This document shows, piece after piece, positions 51,385-61,117 of a stretch of DNA of 64,000 bases. The DNA comes from Cryobacterium shii (GTDB lineage: Bacteria > Actinomycetota > Actinomycetes > Actinomycetales > Microbacteriaceae): positions 62,001 to 126,000 of the forward strand of contig NZ_SOFY01000011.1 of assembly GCF_004402595.1 (NCBI RefSeq), read 5' to 3'. The stretch's first letter is position 1, and every line of letters begins with the position of its first letter. The notes below the pieces were generated by a model that saw nothing but the letters and a program-made list of their open reading frames with translations, did no database searches and had not been told where the DNA came from. A program made the position numbers and the translations under genes.

Positions 51385-53688
51385 ATGACACGACGCGCTC
51401 CGATCGACGACATCAACGAAGACAACCTGGTCGTCAAGAAGCCGAAGAAGTCCGCGGCCGGCGTCGAGGCCGTCGCCGTCGCCCTCGAACGCGGCATCGC
51501 GCAGGCCGGCGTCGGCCGCACGGCCAAGGCGCTGCTCCGGCTGAACCAGCGCGACGGCACCGACTGCCCCGGCTGCGCCTGGCCGGAGTCGCAGGGCCAC
51601 CGCAAGACGGCGGAGTTCTGCGAGAACGGCGCGAAGGCCGTCGCCGAGGAGAGCACCCTGCGTACCGTGACCCCGGCGTTCTGGGCCGAGCACTCGATCG
51701 AGGAACTCGCCACCAAGACCGAGTACTGGCTGGGCAACCAGGGCCGCATCACGCATCCGATGGTCATCCGTCCCGGCGACACGCACTACTCGCAGATCTC
51801 CTGGAACGCCGCGTTCGAACTCATCGGCGAGCAGATCCGCGCCACCGTGCCCGACCGCACCGTCTTCTACACCTCGGGCCGCACCGCGAACGAGTCGGCG
51901 TTCCTGTACCAGCTGTTCGCCCGCTCGATCGGCACGAACAACCTGCCCGACTGCTCCAACATGTGCCACGAATCCTCCGGAAGCGCACTGAACCCGACCA
52001 TCGGCATCGGCAAGGGAACCGTGTCCCTCGAGGACCTCCACCAGGCCCAGCTGATCCTGGTCGTCGGCCAGAACCCCGGCACCAACCATCCACGGATGCT
52101 GTCGGCCCTGAAAGAGTGCAAGGACAACGGCGGCAAGATCGTCGCCGTCAACCCGCTGCCGGAGGCCGGGCTGTTCAACTTCAAGGACCCGCAGTCGGTG
52201 TCCGGACTGATCGGCGACGGCACCGCCCTCTCCGACGAGTACCTGCAGATCAAGGTCGGCGGCGACCTGGCCCTGTTCCAGGCCCTCGGCCACCTGCTGC
52301 TCGAAGAGGAAGAGCGCGTGCCCGGATCCGTCGTGGACGCTGAGTTCGTGGCGGCGAACACGCAGGGCCTCGAGGACTACCGCGCGGCCCGCAAGAGCAT
52401 CGACTGGGCCGAGACCGAAAAGGCCACCGGCCTGAACGTGCTGCAGATCACCACCGTGGCGCGCATGATGGCGGACTCCAAGGCCACGATCATCTGCTGG
52501 GCGCTGGGCCTGACCCAGCAGCCGCACTCGGTGAACACGCTCAAGGAGATCATCAACCTGCTGCTGCTGCAGGGCAACTTCGGCAAGCCCGGCGCCGGCG
52601 CCTGCCCGGTGCGCGGCCACTCCAATGTGCAGGGCGACCGCACCATGGGCGTCTGGGAGAAGCCGAAGGAGGCGATGCTCGCCGCTTTGGACACGGAATT
52701 CGGCATCAACGCCCCGCGCGAGCACGGCCTCGACTCGGTGGACACGATTGCGGCGTTCGAGAACGACGACGTCGACGTGTTCGTCGCCATGGGCGGCAAC
52801 TTCGTCCTCGCCGGCTCCGACACCGTGGCCCTGGAGACCGCGATGCAGCGGGTCGGGCTCACCGTGCACGTGTCGACCAAGCCGAACCGGTCGCACATCA
52901 TGCACGGCCGGACCTCGCTGATCCTGCCGACGCTCGGGCGCACCGACACCGACGACAAGCATCCGGGCGGACGCCAGGTGCTCTCGGTCGAGGACTCGAT
53001 GTCGGTCGTGCGCACCACGCAGGGGCGCCTCGACCCGGTCTCCGAACACCTGCTCGCCGAGCCGGTCATCGTCGCCCGGATGGCCAGCGCCACCCTCGGA
53101 GAGGACCACGTGATCGACTGGAAGGCCATGGCCGACGACTACGACGTCATCCGTGACCGCATCTCCCGGGTGATCCCCGGCTTCCAGGACTTCAACACGC
53201 GCCTCAAGACCAAGAACGGGTTCGTGCTGCCCAACCCGCCGCGGGACACCCGCAGCTTCGCCACGGACATCGGCCGGGCCCGGTTCACGGTCAGCCCGCT
53301 CGAGTACCTGACCCCGCCTCCCGGGCACCTGATCCTGCAGACGATGCGCAGCCACGACCAGTACAACACCACCTTCTACGGCCTGGACGATCGGTACCGC
53401 GGCATCTCCGGCGGCCGCCGCGTCATCCTGATCCACGAGGACGACGTGACCGAGCTGGGGTTCACGGACCGCGACATGGTCGACGTGATCAGCACCTTCC
53501 GGGGCGAGGAACGCCGCGCCAACGAGTTCCGCCTGGTGGTCTACCCCACTCCGCGGGGCTGCGCGGCGGCGTACTTCCCCGAGGCGAACGCCCTGGTGCA
53601 CCGCGAGCTCGTGGCGCGCGAGTCGAACACCCCCGGCTACAAGGCCATGTCGGTGCGGTTCATCCCGCACGAAACCGTGCCCGCCTAG
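51385..53688 (+). CDS. FdhF/YdeP-type molybdopterin oxidoreductase alpha subunit
   Basis: 767 residues. CPGC at 61-64 lies in DGTDCPGCAWPE, typical of the YdeP subgroup, and no four-Cys [4Fe-4S] motif is visible. The Mo-bis-MGD fold follows: WNAAFELIGEQIR, TSGRTANESAFLYQLFARSIGTNN, LPDCSNMCHESSG with Cys194-His195 where formate dehydrogenases have Sec/Cys-His, and VVGQNPGTNHPRM. No in-frame TGA is present, so no selenocysteine. It probably oxidises formate or a related small molecule. The electron partner is not encoded here. GGAGGA lies just before the ATG. fdhD and the molybdenum cofactor genes follow nearby. Confidence 0.9.
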   Translation: MTRRAPIDDINEDNLVVKKPKKSAAGVEAVAVALERGIAQAGVGRTAKALLRLNQRDGTDCPGCAWPESQGHRKTAEFCENGAKAVAEESTLRTVTPAFWAEHSIEELATKTEYWLGNQGRITHPMVIRPGDTHYSQISWNAAFELIGEQIRATVPDRTVFYTSGRTANESAFLYQLFARSIGTNNLPDCSNMCHESSGSALNPTIGIGKGTVSLEDLHQAQLILVVGQNPGTNHPRMLSALKECKDNGGKIVAVNPLPEAGLFNFKDPQSVSGLIGDGTALSDEYLQIKVGGDLALFQALGHLLLEEEERVPGSVVDAEFVAANTQGLEDYRAARKSIDWAETEKATGLNVLQITTVARMMADSKATIICWALGLTQQPHSVNTLKEIINLLLLQGNFGKPGAGACPVRGHSNVQGDRTMGVWEKPKEAMLAALDTEFGINAPREHGLDSVDTIAAFENDDVDVFVAMGGNFVLAGSDTVALETAMQRVGLTVHVSTKPNRSHIMHGRTSLILPTLGRTDTDDKHPGGRQVLSVEDSMSVVRTTQGRLDPVSEHLLAEPVIVARMASATLGEDHVIDWKAMADDYDVIRDRISRVIPGFQDFNTRLKTKNGFVLPNPPRDTRSFATDIGRARFTVSPLEYLTPPPGHLILQTMRSHDQYNTTFYGLDDRYRGISGGRRVILIHEDDVTELGFTDRDMVDVISTFRGEERRANEFRLVVYPTPRGCAAAYFPEANALVHRELVARESNTPGYKAMSVRFIPHETVPA

Positions 53689-53729
53689 CCGAGCGCGCCC
53701 TTCACCGTCACAGCGCGGTGCTGCTGCTG

Positions 53730-53814
53730 AACCAATTCGACGGAGATTCTCGGCTAAAACCGCTGTTCTGGGGTTGCCAGGGCCGATTTGGCCAAAATCT
53801 CCGTCGAATTCGTT
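53730..53814 (-). repeat. Palindromic intergenic element, copy 7 (85 bp)
   Basis: The ends are AACCAATTCGACGGAG and CTCCGTCGAATTCGTT, 41 bp after the FdhF-like stop. Inner bases share the TTTTAGC and AATCGGCC blocks with copies 4 and 8 on the opposite strand. Confidence 0.88.
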
Positions 53815-53870
53815 CGGGACGCGGGGCGGCAACACCTTACGGGTGGGGGCCCGGCCGAACACAGGGCGCC

Positions 53871-53930
53871 CCGACCGAGGCCAGGTTGGCCCGACCGAGG
53901 CCAGGTTGGCCCGACCGAGGCTAGGTTGGC
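53871..53930 (+). repeat. Three 20-bp tandem repeats before the DHFR-like gene
   Basis: The unit CCGACCGAGGCCAGGTTGGC occurs three times, with one change in the last copy. It ends 26 bp before the start codon. The period of two helical turns and the place within the promoter zone suggest either an operator array or a variable repeat. Confidence 0.9.
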
Positions 53931-53956
53931 TGGACTGACCGCACACGGAGGTGCCC

Positions 53957-54511
53957 ATGGAGCAACGCAGCTGGTCCGGCCACGTCTTCATCGCGACGAG
54001 CGTGGACGGTTTCATCGCCCGCAGCAACGGCGACATCAACTGGCTCACCGACACGCCCGGCGAGACGCCCGGCGACGACGAGTTCTTCGCATCCGTCGAC
54101 CATCTCCTGATGGGGAGGGCGACCTACGAGAAGGTACTCAGCTTCGACCGGTGGCCCTACGGCAGCACACCGGTGCTGGTGCTCAGCAGCACGCTGATGC
54201 CGGCCACCCAGGCAGCGACCGACGGCCAGAGCATCCGCGTCGTGCGCACGCTCGCGGAGGCGGTGTCCGTGCTCAACGAGGCGGGAGCCGCCCGTGTCTA
54301 CCTCGACGGCGGCAAGGTCGTGCGGGCCTGTTTGGCCGCCGACCTCGTCGACGACCTGGTCATCACCCGGATCCCGGTGCTGCTGGGCGACGGCATCCCG
54401 CTTTTCGGCGCTCTTCCCGGGGCGCTCCCGGCGGACATCCGGCTGCAGACCCTCTCGGCTGGGCAGATCAGCGGGGGCATGATCCAGGAGCGCTATTCGG
54501 TCGTGCGCTGA
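53957..54511 (+). CDS. Dihydrofolate reductase family protein (RibD C-terminal-like)
   Basis: 184 residues with WSGHVFIATSVDGFIARSNGDINWL, LLMGRATYEKVLSF and VYLDGGKVVRACLAADLVDDLVITRIPVLLGDGIPLFG, the pattern of the YyaP/RibD C-terminal reductase group. It probably reduces a pterin or similar compound with NADPH; the true substrate is unknown. I chose ATG 53957 with GGAG 6 bp before it; a GTG at 53951 is also in frame. Confidence 0.85.
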   Translation: MEQRSWSGHVFIATSVDGFIARSNGDINWLTDTPGETPGDDEFFASVDHLLMGRATYEKVLSFDRWPYGSTPVLVLSSTLMPATQAATDGQSIRVVRTLAEAVSVLNEAGAARVYLDGGKVVRACLAADLVDDLVITRIPVLLGDGIPLFGALPGALPADIRLQTLSAGQISGGMIQERYSVVR

Positions 54512-54524
54512 GCTTCGAGCCGAC

Positions 54525-55403
54525 TCAGCCCGCGATGACCGCCCGGCTGCGCGCGGCGCTTTCGCTGTCGATCCGCTCGGCCCCGGCGTAGATCACCATC
54601 GAGTCGCCACGCAGGAACCCGACCAGGGTCATCCCGACCTCGGCCGCGAACTCCGCGGCCAGCGACGATGGCGCGGAGACGGCGGCGAGCACCGGGATTC
54701 CGGCCATCATCGCCTTCTGCGCAAGCTCGAAACTGGCCCGGCTCGACACCATCAGCACCGTGCCGGAGAGCGGCAGCAGGTTCTCCTTGAGCGCCCAGCC
54801 GATGACCTTGTCGACCGCATTGTGACGGCCGACGTCCTCGCGCAGCACCAGCATCCGCCCGGTGGCGCCGTCGAAGAGGGCCGCCGCGTGGATGCCGCCG
54901 GTCTTCTCGAACACGGCCTGCGCTTCCCGCAGCGCGTCGGGGAAGGTGATGAGCAGTTCCGCGCTGACCCGCAGGGGGTCCTCCGCCACCGGGAACGACG
55001 ATTTCGTGCGCACGGCGTCGATGCTGGCCTTGCCGCACAGCCCGCAGGAGCTGGTCGTGAGGAACGAGCGTTCCAGGCTCGGGTCCGGCGGCCGCACACC
55101 CGGTGCGAGCGACACATCGAGCACGTTGTAGGTGTTCTCGCCCTCGTCGTCGGTGGCGCCGGCGCAGTACCGCGCGGTGAAGAAGTGCTCGCCCCGAGTG
55201 ATCACGCCCTCCGACACCAGGAACCCGGCGGCCAGGTCGTAGTCGTTGCCGGGGGTGCGCATCGTGACGGCGAGCGAACGGCCGTTCACGCGGATCTCCA
55301 ACGGTTCTTCGGCCGCCAGCACGTCTTCCCTGGTGGTGGGGTTCTGGCCCACCGTCAGCCGCACGACCTTGCGCCGCACCGTGATTCTGCTCAAATCAGT
55401 CAC
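54525..55403 (-). CDS. fdhD: Formate dehydrogenase accessory sulfurtransferase FdhD
   Basis: 292 residues. The catalytic loop is CGLCG ([16 protein letters not shown]), and conserved parts include [33 protein letters not shown] and [35 protein letters not shown]. FdhD sulfurates the molybdenum cofactor of formate dehydrogenases, here presumably the FdhF-like enzyme 0.8 kb away. It overlaps moaA by 4 bp. Confidence 0.95.
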   Translation of the reverse strand: MTDLSRITVRRKVVRLTVGQNPTTREDVLAAEEPLEIRVNGRSLAVTMRTPGNDYDLAAGFLVSEGVITRGEHFFTARYCAGATDDEGENTYNVLDVSLAPGVRPPDPSLERSFLTTSSCGLCGKASIDAVRTKSSFPVAEDPLRVSAELLITFPDALREAQAVFEKTGGIHAAALFDGATGRMLVLREDVGRHNAVDKVIGWALKENLLPLSGTVLMVSSRASFELAQKAMMAGIPVLAAVSAPSSLAAEFAAEVGMTLVGFLRGDSMVIYAGAERIDSESAARSRAVIAG

Positions 55404-56518
55404 CCGCCAATGTAGGACATTTCGATTCTTTTCTTGCCGGATGCCCGCAGGCCCCCGGTCTGCGAGCTGCGCAGCTCCGAGTAGCGGTCGGTGCGCTCAC
55501 GCCAGATCTGCGCCATCACGGTGGACAGCTGCTCGTCGGTGCAGCCGCCGCGCATCAGGGCCCGCAGGTCGTGCCCTTCGGTCGCGAACAGACAGGTGAA
55601 GAGCTTACCGTCGGTGGAGACCCGCGCCCGCGAGCAGGAGTGGCAAAACGACTGGGTGACGCTGGAGATGACCCCGATCTCGCCACCGCCGTCGCGGTAC
55701 CGCCAGCGCCGGCTGGTCTCGCCGCTGTAGTTGGGCGAGACCTCCTCCAGGGGCAGCTCGGCGTTGATGCGTGCCACGACCTCGGAGGAGGGCACCACCG
55801 CGCCCATCTCCCAGCCGTTGCTGGAGCCGACATCCATGAACTCGATGAAACGCAGGATGTAGGGCGTGTCCTTGAAATGGCGGGCCATGGCCACGATGTC
55901 CTGGTCGTTCTGGCCGCGTTTCAGCACCATGTTGATCTTGATCGGCCCGAGGCCCACCGAGTGGGCCACGTCGAGGCCGTGCAGCACCTTGGCGACCGGG
56001 AACTTCACGTCGTTCATGGCCTTGAAGGTGGCGTCGTCGAGCGAGTCCAGGGACACCGTCACCCGCCGCAGCCCGGCATCCTTCAGCGCCTGGGCCTTCA
56101 GCGCCAGCACGGAACCGTTGGTGGTCAGGGCGATGTCGACTTCGCGGCCGTCCGGGGTGCGCAGCGCGGCCAGCATCGCGACGAGTTCTTCGAGCCCCTT
56201 GCGCAGCAGCGGTTCGCCGCCGGTCAGGCGGATCTTCTCGACCCCGTGAGCGACGCTGATCCGGGCCAGCCGGGTGATCTCCTCGAAGGAGAGCAGCTCA
56301 TCGCGGTCCATGAACGCGAAGTCCTTGCCGAAGACCTCTTTGGGCATGCAGTAGACGCAGCGGAAGTTGCACCGGTCGGTGACCGAGATGCGCAGGTCGT
56401 GCAGCGGGCGGGCGTACCGGTCGGTGACCAGACCGGTCGGCTGTTCCACGGCGACCGGGATGTCGGTGAGGGCACTGAAGTAGCGGGGAACGAGTGCGGT
56501 GATGTCGACTCCGGTCAT
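55400..56518 (-). CDS. moaA: GTP 3',8-cyclase MoaA
   Basis: 372 residues. The radical SAM motif is CNFRCVYC ([24 protein letters not shown]), with a second Fe-S site toward the C-terminus ([20 protein letters not shown]) and the C-terminal GG needed for activity. It makes cyclic pyranopterin precursor with MoaC, the first step of molybdenum cofactor synthesis. It is transcribed with fdhD. Confidence 0.96.
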   Translation of the reverse strand: MTGVDITALVPRYFSALTDIPVAVEQPTGLVTDRYARPLHDLRISVTDRCNFRCVYCMPKEVFGKDFAFMDRDELLSFEEITRLARISVAHGVEKIRLTGGEPLLRKGLEELVAMLAALRTPDGREVDIALTTNGSVLALKAQALKDAGLRRVTVSLDSLDDATFKAMNDVKFPVAKVLHGLDVAHSVGLGPIKINMVLKRGQNDQDIVAMARHFKDTPYILRFIEFMDVGSSNGWEMGAVVPSSEVVARINAELPLEEVSPNYSGETSRRWRYRDGGGEIGVISSVTQSFCHSCSRARVSTDGKLFTCLFATEGHDLRALMRGGCTDEQLSTVMAQIWRERTDRYSELRSSQTGGLRASGKKRIEMSYIGG

Positions 56519-56586
56519 GTCTCCACACTAACTGCCGCCCCGAGCGGCAAAAGGTCGCCGGGACGGTGAGAAATCCCCGGGACGCG

Positions 56587-56619
56587 AAACCCGGCCGGGG
56601 CGAACCGCCGGCCGGGTTT
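56587..56619 (-). terminator. Terminator after the formaldehyde dehydrogenase gene
   Basis: AAACCCGGCCGG and CCGGCCGGGTTT form a perfect 12-bp stem with a 9-nt loop. It lies 20 bp past the fdhA stop codon and before moaA. Confidence 0.85.
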
Positions 56620-56638
56620 CCCGTTTGGTGGGGCGCGG

Positions 56639-57853
56639 TTACTTGATGTACTGGTTCGGGTTCAGCACGTACTTGACAGACTTGCCGGCGTCGAACTCGG
56701 CGTACCCGCGCGGGGCATCGTCCAGGCTGATCGCCTGGGCGTTCACGGCCTTGGCGATCTGCACCTTGTCATGCAGGATCGCCATCATCAGCCCCCGGTT
56801 GTACTTCATCACCGGGCACTGACCGGTGGTGAAGGAGAGGGACTTGGCCCAGCCCAGGCCCAGCCGGATGGACAGCGAGCCGACCTTCGCCGCCTCGTCC
56901 ACCCCGCCCGGGTCACCGGTGACGTAGAGCCCCGGGATGCTCAGGCCGCCACCGGCGGCGGTGACCGTCATCAGCGAGTTGAGCACCGTGGCCGGGCGCT
57001 CCGTGCCCGCGTCCTTGCCGTGGCCACGGGCCTCGAACCCGACGGCATCCACACCGCAGTCGACCGTGGGTTCACCCAAAATCTGCTCGATCTGGTCCTG
57101 TGGTTCGCCCTTCCGCAGGTCGATGGTCTCACAGCCGAAGCTGCGGGCCTGGGCCAGCCGCTCTTCGTTGAGATCGGCGACGATCACGACGGCGGCCCCG
57201 AGCAGCTGAGCGGATGCCGCCGCAGCCAGGCCCACCGGTCCGGCGCCGGCGACGTAGACGGTCGACCCGACCCCGACTCCGGCGCTGTACGCGCCGTGGA
57301 ATCCGGTCGGGAAGATGTCGGAGAGCATGGTGAGGTCCATGATCTTCTCCAGCGCCTGGTCCCGGTCCGGGAACTTCAGCAGGTTCCAGTCCGCATACGG
57401 CACCAGCACGTACTCGGCCTGGCCGCCGACCCAGCCGCCCATGTCGACGTAGCCGTAGGCGCTGCCCGGGCGGTCCGGGTTGACGTTGAGGCAGATCCCG
57501 GTCTTGCGCTCCTTACAGTTGCGACAACGGCCGCAGGAGATGTTGAACGGCACCGAGACGATGTCGCCGACCTTGATGAACTCGACGTCGGGCCCGCACT
57601 CGACCACCTCGCCGGTGATCTCGTGGCCGAGCACCAGGTCCATCGGTGCGGTCGTGCGCCCGCGGACCATGTGCTGGTCCGAGCCGCAGATGTTCGTCGT
57701 GACGGTCTTGAGGATGACCCCGTGCGGCACCTTCCGGCCGACGTTGGCCGGGTTCACGCCCGGCCCGTCCTTCAGCTCGAAGGTGGGGTAGTCGATGTCG
57801 ATGACCTCGACGACGCCTGGGCTCTTGTAGGCAACTGCTCTGTTTCCAGTCAT
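56639..57853 (-). CDS. fdhA: Glutathione-independent formaldehyde dehydrogenase
   Basis: 404 residues, close to the Pseudomonas FdhA type. It has the catalytic zinc region (TTNICGSDQHMVRGR, GHEITGEVVECG), a four-Cys structural zinc loop (CGRCRNCKERKTGIC) and an NAD-binding fold (VYVAGAGPVGLAAAASAQLLGAAVVIVAD). It oxidises formaldehyde to formate with bound NAD and may dismutate aldehydes. Formate could then be handled by the FdhF-like enzyme. It has its own terminator and a 200-bp promoter region shared with moeB. Confidence 0.93.
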   Translation of the reverse strand: MTGNRAVAYKSPGVVEVIDIDYPTFELKDGPGVNPANVGRKVPHGVILKTVTTNICGSDQHMVRGRTTAPMDLVLGHEITGEVVECGPDVEFIKVGDIVSVPFNISCGRCRNCKERKTGICLNVNPDRPGSAYGYVDMGGWVGGQAEYVLVPYADWNLLKFPDRDQALEKIMDLTMLSDIFPTGFHGAYSAGVGVGSTVYVAGAGPVGLAAAASAQLLGAAVVIVADLNEERLAQARSFGCETIDLRKGEPQDQIEQILGEPTVDCGVDAVGFEARGHGKDAGTERPATVLNSLMTVTAAGGGLSIPGLYVTGDPGGVDEAAKVGSLSIRLGLGWAKSLSFTTGQCPVMKYNRGLMMAILHDKVQIAKAVNAQAISLDDAPRGYAEFDAGKSVKYVLNPNQYIK

Positions 57854-58054
57854 GAAGTACCTTCCTAGTTCCTGATTGCTTTCCTCGTGGCGCGGCCACT
57901 GCGGTCGCGCGAGAGTGCATGGGTGTCTCTAGTTGGATTCCTTTTCGTGGTGCGATCCCTAGGTGACTACAGATGGCCTGAGAATTCAAGGTGTTTGCCG
58001 GAGTTCGCCCGGATGGGTATTCACCGCACGCCCCCAGCGCCTACCGTGGTAGTC
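57854..58054. promoter_or_regulatory. Divergent fdhA / moeB promoter region
   Basis: This 201-bp region has lower GC than its neighbours, and the fdhA ribosome site (GGAAGG) sits at its left edge. A short inverted motif TCGTGGCGCG / CGCGCGAG occurs near 57885-57915. No clear operator is recognised. Confidence 0.4.
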
Positions 58055-59290
58055 ATGGCCATACCTCCCCTCGTCGAGCCGGTCGCCCGGCTCAGCGCCG
58101 CCGAATCCGTCCGCACCGCACGCCAGCGTCGCCTGCCCCAGCTGAACGAGCTCGGCCAGCGCCGGCTCGCCAACGCCCGGGTGCTGGTGCTCGGCGCCGG
58201 CGGTCTCGGTTCCCCCGCGCTGGTCTACCTGGCCGCGGCCGGGGTCGGCACCATCGGCATCGTCGACAGCGACGACGTCGAACCCAGCAACCTGCAGCGC
58301 CAGATCGTGCACGGCCAGGCGGATGTCGGCCGGCCCAAGGTGGTCAGCGCGGCCGAGTCGATCGCGGCCATCGCGCCGGAGACCGTGGTCGTGCAGCACG
58401 GCGAGCGGCTCGACGCCGGCAACGCCGCCATCATCCTCGGCGGCTACGACGTCATCATCGACGGCACCGACAACTTCCCGACCCGGTTCCTGGTCAACGA
58501 CACCTGCGCGGCCCTGGGCCTGCCGCTGGTGTGGGCATCCGTGCTGCGCTTCGACGCGCAGCTGTCGGTGTTCTGGGCCACCCCGCCGGCAGGGAGCGGC
58601 CTCACCGGGGTTCACCTGCGCGACCTCTTCCCGACCCCGCCCGCCGAGGGCGAGGTGCCCAACTGCGCGGAGGCCGGCGTTCTCGGCGCGCTCTGCGGCC
58701 AGGTCGGTTCGCTGATGGCCACCGAGGCCATCAAGCTCATCGCCGGGATCGGCACCCCGCTGATCGGGCGCATCCTCGTCATCGACGCCCTGTCGGGGCG
58801 GTTCACCGAGGTTCCCCTGCTCGGCACCGGCATCGCCGCGGCCGACCCGAACCCGCCCGCGACAGCCGCCGCCGCGCCCAACGCCTGGCCGACGATCACC
58901 CCGGTCGAGCTCGTCGCCCGTCTGGGCGCCCGGGCGAAGAGCACCGACGCGTTCCTGGTCGTCGACGTGCGCGAACCGGACGAACACACCGAGAGCGCCA
59001 TCCCGGATGCCGTACTGCTCCCCCTCGCCGAACTGCTCACCGCCGAGGGAATGGCCACCCTTCCCCGCGACGTGCCGCTGGTGCTGCACTGCCACACCGG
59101 CACGCGTGCGGCCCGCGCCGCGACCGCGCTCCAAGCGGCCGGCTTCACCGACCTCACCCTGCTCGACGGCGGAATCGTCGCCTGGGACGCCGCCGTCGCC
59201 GCCCGCACCGCCCCCGGCCTCGGCAGCAAGTGGTCCAGGGAGTGGTCGGCCACCTGGTCGCCGGAATGGTCCACCGAGGCCAGGAGCTGA
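58055..59290 (+). CDS. moeB: MoeB/ThiF-type adenylyltransferase with a rhodanese domain
   Basis: 411 residues. The ATP-binding part is VLVLGAGGLGSPALVYLAAAGVGTIGIVDSDDVEPSNLQRQIVHGQADVGRPKV with DGTDNFPTRFLVND. A C-terminal rhodanese domain ends in HCHTGTRAARAA, whose Cys would carry persulfide sulfur. The enzyme activates the GG end of MoaD and can transfer sulfur to it. The last 25 residues are Trp/Ser-rich (KWSREWSATWSPEWS), an odd tail. The start is ATG 58055. moeA follows 2 bp downstream. Confidence 0.92.
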   Translation: MAIPPLVEPVARLSAAESVRTARQRRLPQLNELGQRRLANARVLVLGAGGLGSPALVYLAAAGVGTIGIVDSDDVEPSNLQRQIVHGQADVGRPKVVSAAESIAAIAPETVVVQHGERLDAGNAAIILGGYDVIIDGTDNFPTRFLVNDTCAALGLPLVWASVLRFDAQLSVFWATPPAGSGLTGVHLRDLFPTPPAEGEVPNCAEAGVLGALCGQVGSLMATEAIKLIAGIGTPLIGRILVIDALSGRFTEVPLLGTGIAAADPNPPATAAAAPNAWPTITPVELVARLGARAKSTDAFLVVDVREPDEHTESAIPDAVLLPLAELLTAEGMATLPRDVPLVLHCHTGTRAARAATALQAAGFTDLTLLDGGIVAWDAAVAARTAPGLGSKWSREWSATWSPEWSTEARS

Positions 59291-59292
59291 CC

Positions 59293-60609
59293 GTGGCCGA
59301 GGGAACGCACCGGCACGATCACGGCGGCAGGCACACCCACGAGCACGTCGCCGACGGCTGCTCCGTCCCCGCCTCGGCCCGCACCGTGGCCGAGCAGCTG
59401 GCCGCCGTGCTCGCCGCGGTCGCCCCGCTGCCGCCGGCGCTGGTGTCCCTGGACGAGGCCCTCGGGCTCGTGCTCGCCGAGGACATCCGGAGCGCCACGG
59501 ACACCCCGCCGTTCGACAACTCGGCCATGGACGGCTATGCCGTGCGACGCGCGGACCTGCTCGGGGCCACGGAACAGACCCCGGTCTCCCTGCCGGTGGT
59601 CGCCGACCTCGCCGCCGGCACGGCGCAGAATCCGCGCCTGGAAACCGGCCAGGTCGCGCGCATCATGACCGGGGCGCCGATCCCTGACGGGGCGGATGCC
59701 GTGGTGCCGATCGAGGACACCGACCAGGGCACACAGACGGTCCAGGTTATGCGCCCGCCCGGCCCGGCCGCGCACATCCGTCGCGCCGGCGAGGACGCGC
59801 ACGCGGGCGACACCGTGCTGACCCGCGGGTCCGAGCTCTGGCCCACCCGGATCGCCGCCGCCGCGAGTGCCGGCACGTCCGGCCTGCGGGCCCACCCCGC
59901 CCCGCGCGTGGCCGTGATCTCCACCGGCAGCGAACTCGTCACGCCGGGCGAACCGACCCGGCGCGGCCAGATCCCCGATTCCAATTCGTACCTGCTCGCC
60001 GCTGCCGTCGCCGAGGCCGGCGGGGTGCCGATCCGGCTGGGCGCGGTGCCCGACGACGAGAACACCCTCCGCAGCCTGCTCACCAGCCTCGCCGGCACCG
60101 TCGACGCGATCGTGCTGTCGGGCGGCGTGAGCGTGGGCGCGTACGACGTGGTGAAGGCCGTGCTGGCCCCGCTCGGCACGGTGCGGTTCGGCCCGGTGAA
60201 GATGCAGCCCGGCAAGCCGCAGGGCTTCGGCCGGTGGCCCGCCGACGCGGACGGAACCGACGGCCCGGTCATCTTCGCCCTCCCCGGCAACCCGGTGAGC
60301 GCCTTCGTCTCGTTCGAGGCGTTCGTGCGACCGGCCCTGCGCCGGATGGGCGGGCACAGCGAGCTGTTCCGGCCCACCGTGGACGCCGTCGCCGCCGAAA
60401 GCTGGGCTTCCCCGGCCGGCCGCGCCCAGTACATGCCCGTCATGCTCCGCCGGGACGGCACGCGCACACTCGCCCGCCGCGCCGCGGCCGGCGGGTCCGG
60501 CTCGCACCTCGTGGCCGGTCTCGGCCAGGCCCAGGGACTTGCCATCGTGCCGGAGGACGTCACCCGGATTGACGAGGGTGGGCCCGTCACTGTCATGCTG
60601 GTGACATGA
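59293..60609 (+). CDS. moeA: Molybdopterin molybdenumtransferase MoeA with a His-rich N-terminus
   Basis: 438 residues. Motifs include DTPPFDNSAMDGYAVRRADL, RIMTGAPIPDGADAVVPIED, AVISTGSELVTPG, LSGGVSVGAYDVVKAVL and ALPGNPVSAFVSFE. It inserts molybdate into adenylylated molybdopterin. The first 23 residues hold six His (positions 6, 8, 10, 14, 16 and 18) plus a Cys at 23, a metal-binding-like tail not usual in MoeA. The GTG start at 59293 has AGGAG 6 bp before it, so the tail is probably translated. It overlaps moaC by 4 bp. Confidence 0.93.
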   Translation: MAEGTHRHDHGGRHTHEHVADGCSVPASARTVAEQLAAVLAAVAPLPPALVSLDEALGLVLAEDIRSATDTPPFDNSAMDGYAVRRADLLGATEQTPVSLPVVADLAAGTAQNPRLETGQVARIMTGAPIPDGADAVVPIEDTDQGTQTVQVMRPPGPAAHIRRAGEDAHAGDTVLTRGSELWPTRIAAAASAGTSGLRAHPAPRVAVISTGSELVTPGEPTRRGQIPDSNSYLLAAAVAEAGGVPIRLGAVPDDENTLRSLLTSLAGTVDAIVLSGGVSVGAYDVVKAVLAPLGTVRFGPVKMQPGKPQGFGRWPADADGTDGPVIFALPGNPVSAFVSFEAFVRPALRRMGGHSELFRPTVDAVAAESWASPAGRAQYMPVMLRRDGTRTLARRAAAGGSGSHLVAGLGQAQGLAIVPEDVTRIDEGGPVTVMLVT

Positions 60610-61115
60610 CCGCACGCGACACGCCCGCACACCCCTTCACCCACCTCGATTCCGCCGGCCAGGCCCGAATGGTCGACGTCACCGACAAGGTGCCCACCGT
60701 GCGCAGCGCGACCGCGGGCGGTTTCGTGGCCTGCGGCCCGAAGGTCGTCGCCGCCCTCCGCGACGGCAGCACCCCGAAAGGCGACGTGCTGGCCGTGGCC
60801 CGCATCGCCGGCATCCAGGGCGCCAAGAAATGCGCCGACCTGCTCCCCCTCGCGCACGTGATCGGGGTGCACGGCGCCGCCGTCGACCTCGTGGTCGAGG
60901 ATGCGGGCGTGCGGATCATCGCCACGGTGCGCACGGCCGACCGCACCGGCGTCGAGATGGAAGCGCTGACCGCGGTGTCGGTGGCGGCGCTGGCCGTCGT
61001 CGACATGGTCAAGGGACTCGACAAGTCGGTCATGATCGAGAACGTGCGGCTGATCACCAAGACCGGCGGCAAGTCCGGCGACTGGCACCGCCCGGCGGGG
61101 TCGTCGGGCGACTAG
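60606..61115 (+). CDS. moaC: Cyclic pyranopterin monophosphate synthase MoaC
   Basis: 169 residues with MVDVTDKVPTVRSATAGG, ARIAGIQGAKKCADLLPLAHVIGVHGAAVDL and GVEMEALTAVSVAALAVVDMVKGLDKSVMIENVRLITKTGGKSGDW, the complete MoaC pattern with its catalytic Lys/His residues. It converts the MoaA product to cyclic pyranopterin monophosphate. Confidence 0.96.
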   Translation: MTARDTPAHPFTHLDSAGQARMVDVTDKVPTVRSATAGGFVACGPKVVAALRDGSTPKGDVLAVARIAGIQGAKKCADLLPLAHVIGVHGAAVDLVVEDAGVRIIATVRTADRTGVEMEALTAVSVAALAVVDMVKGLDKSVMIENVRLITKTGGKSGDWHRPAGSSGD

Positions 61116-61117
61116 CC

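Noticed and set aside
51385-53688. Selenocysteine formate dehydrogenase
   Set aside because: There is no in-frame TGA, and Cys194 occupies the expected position before His.
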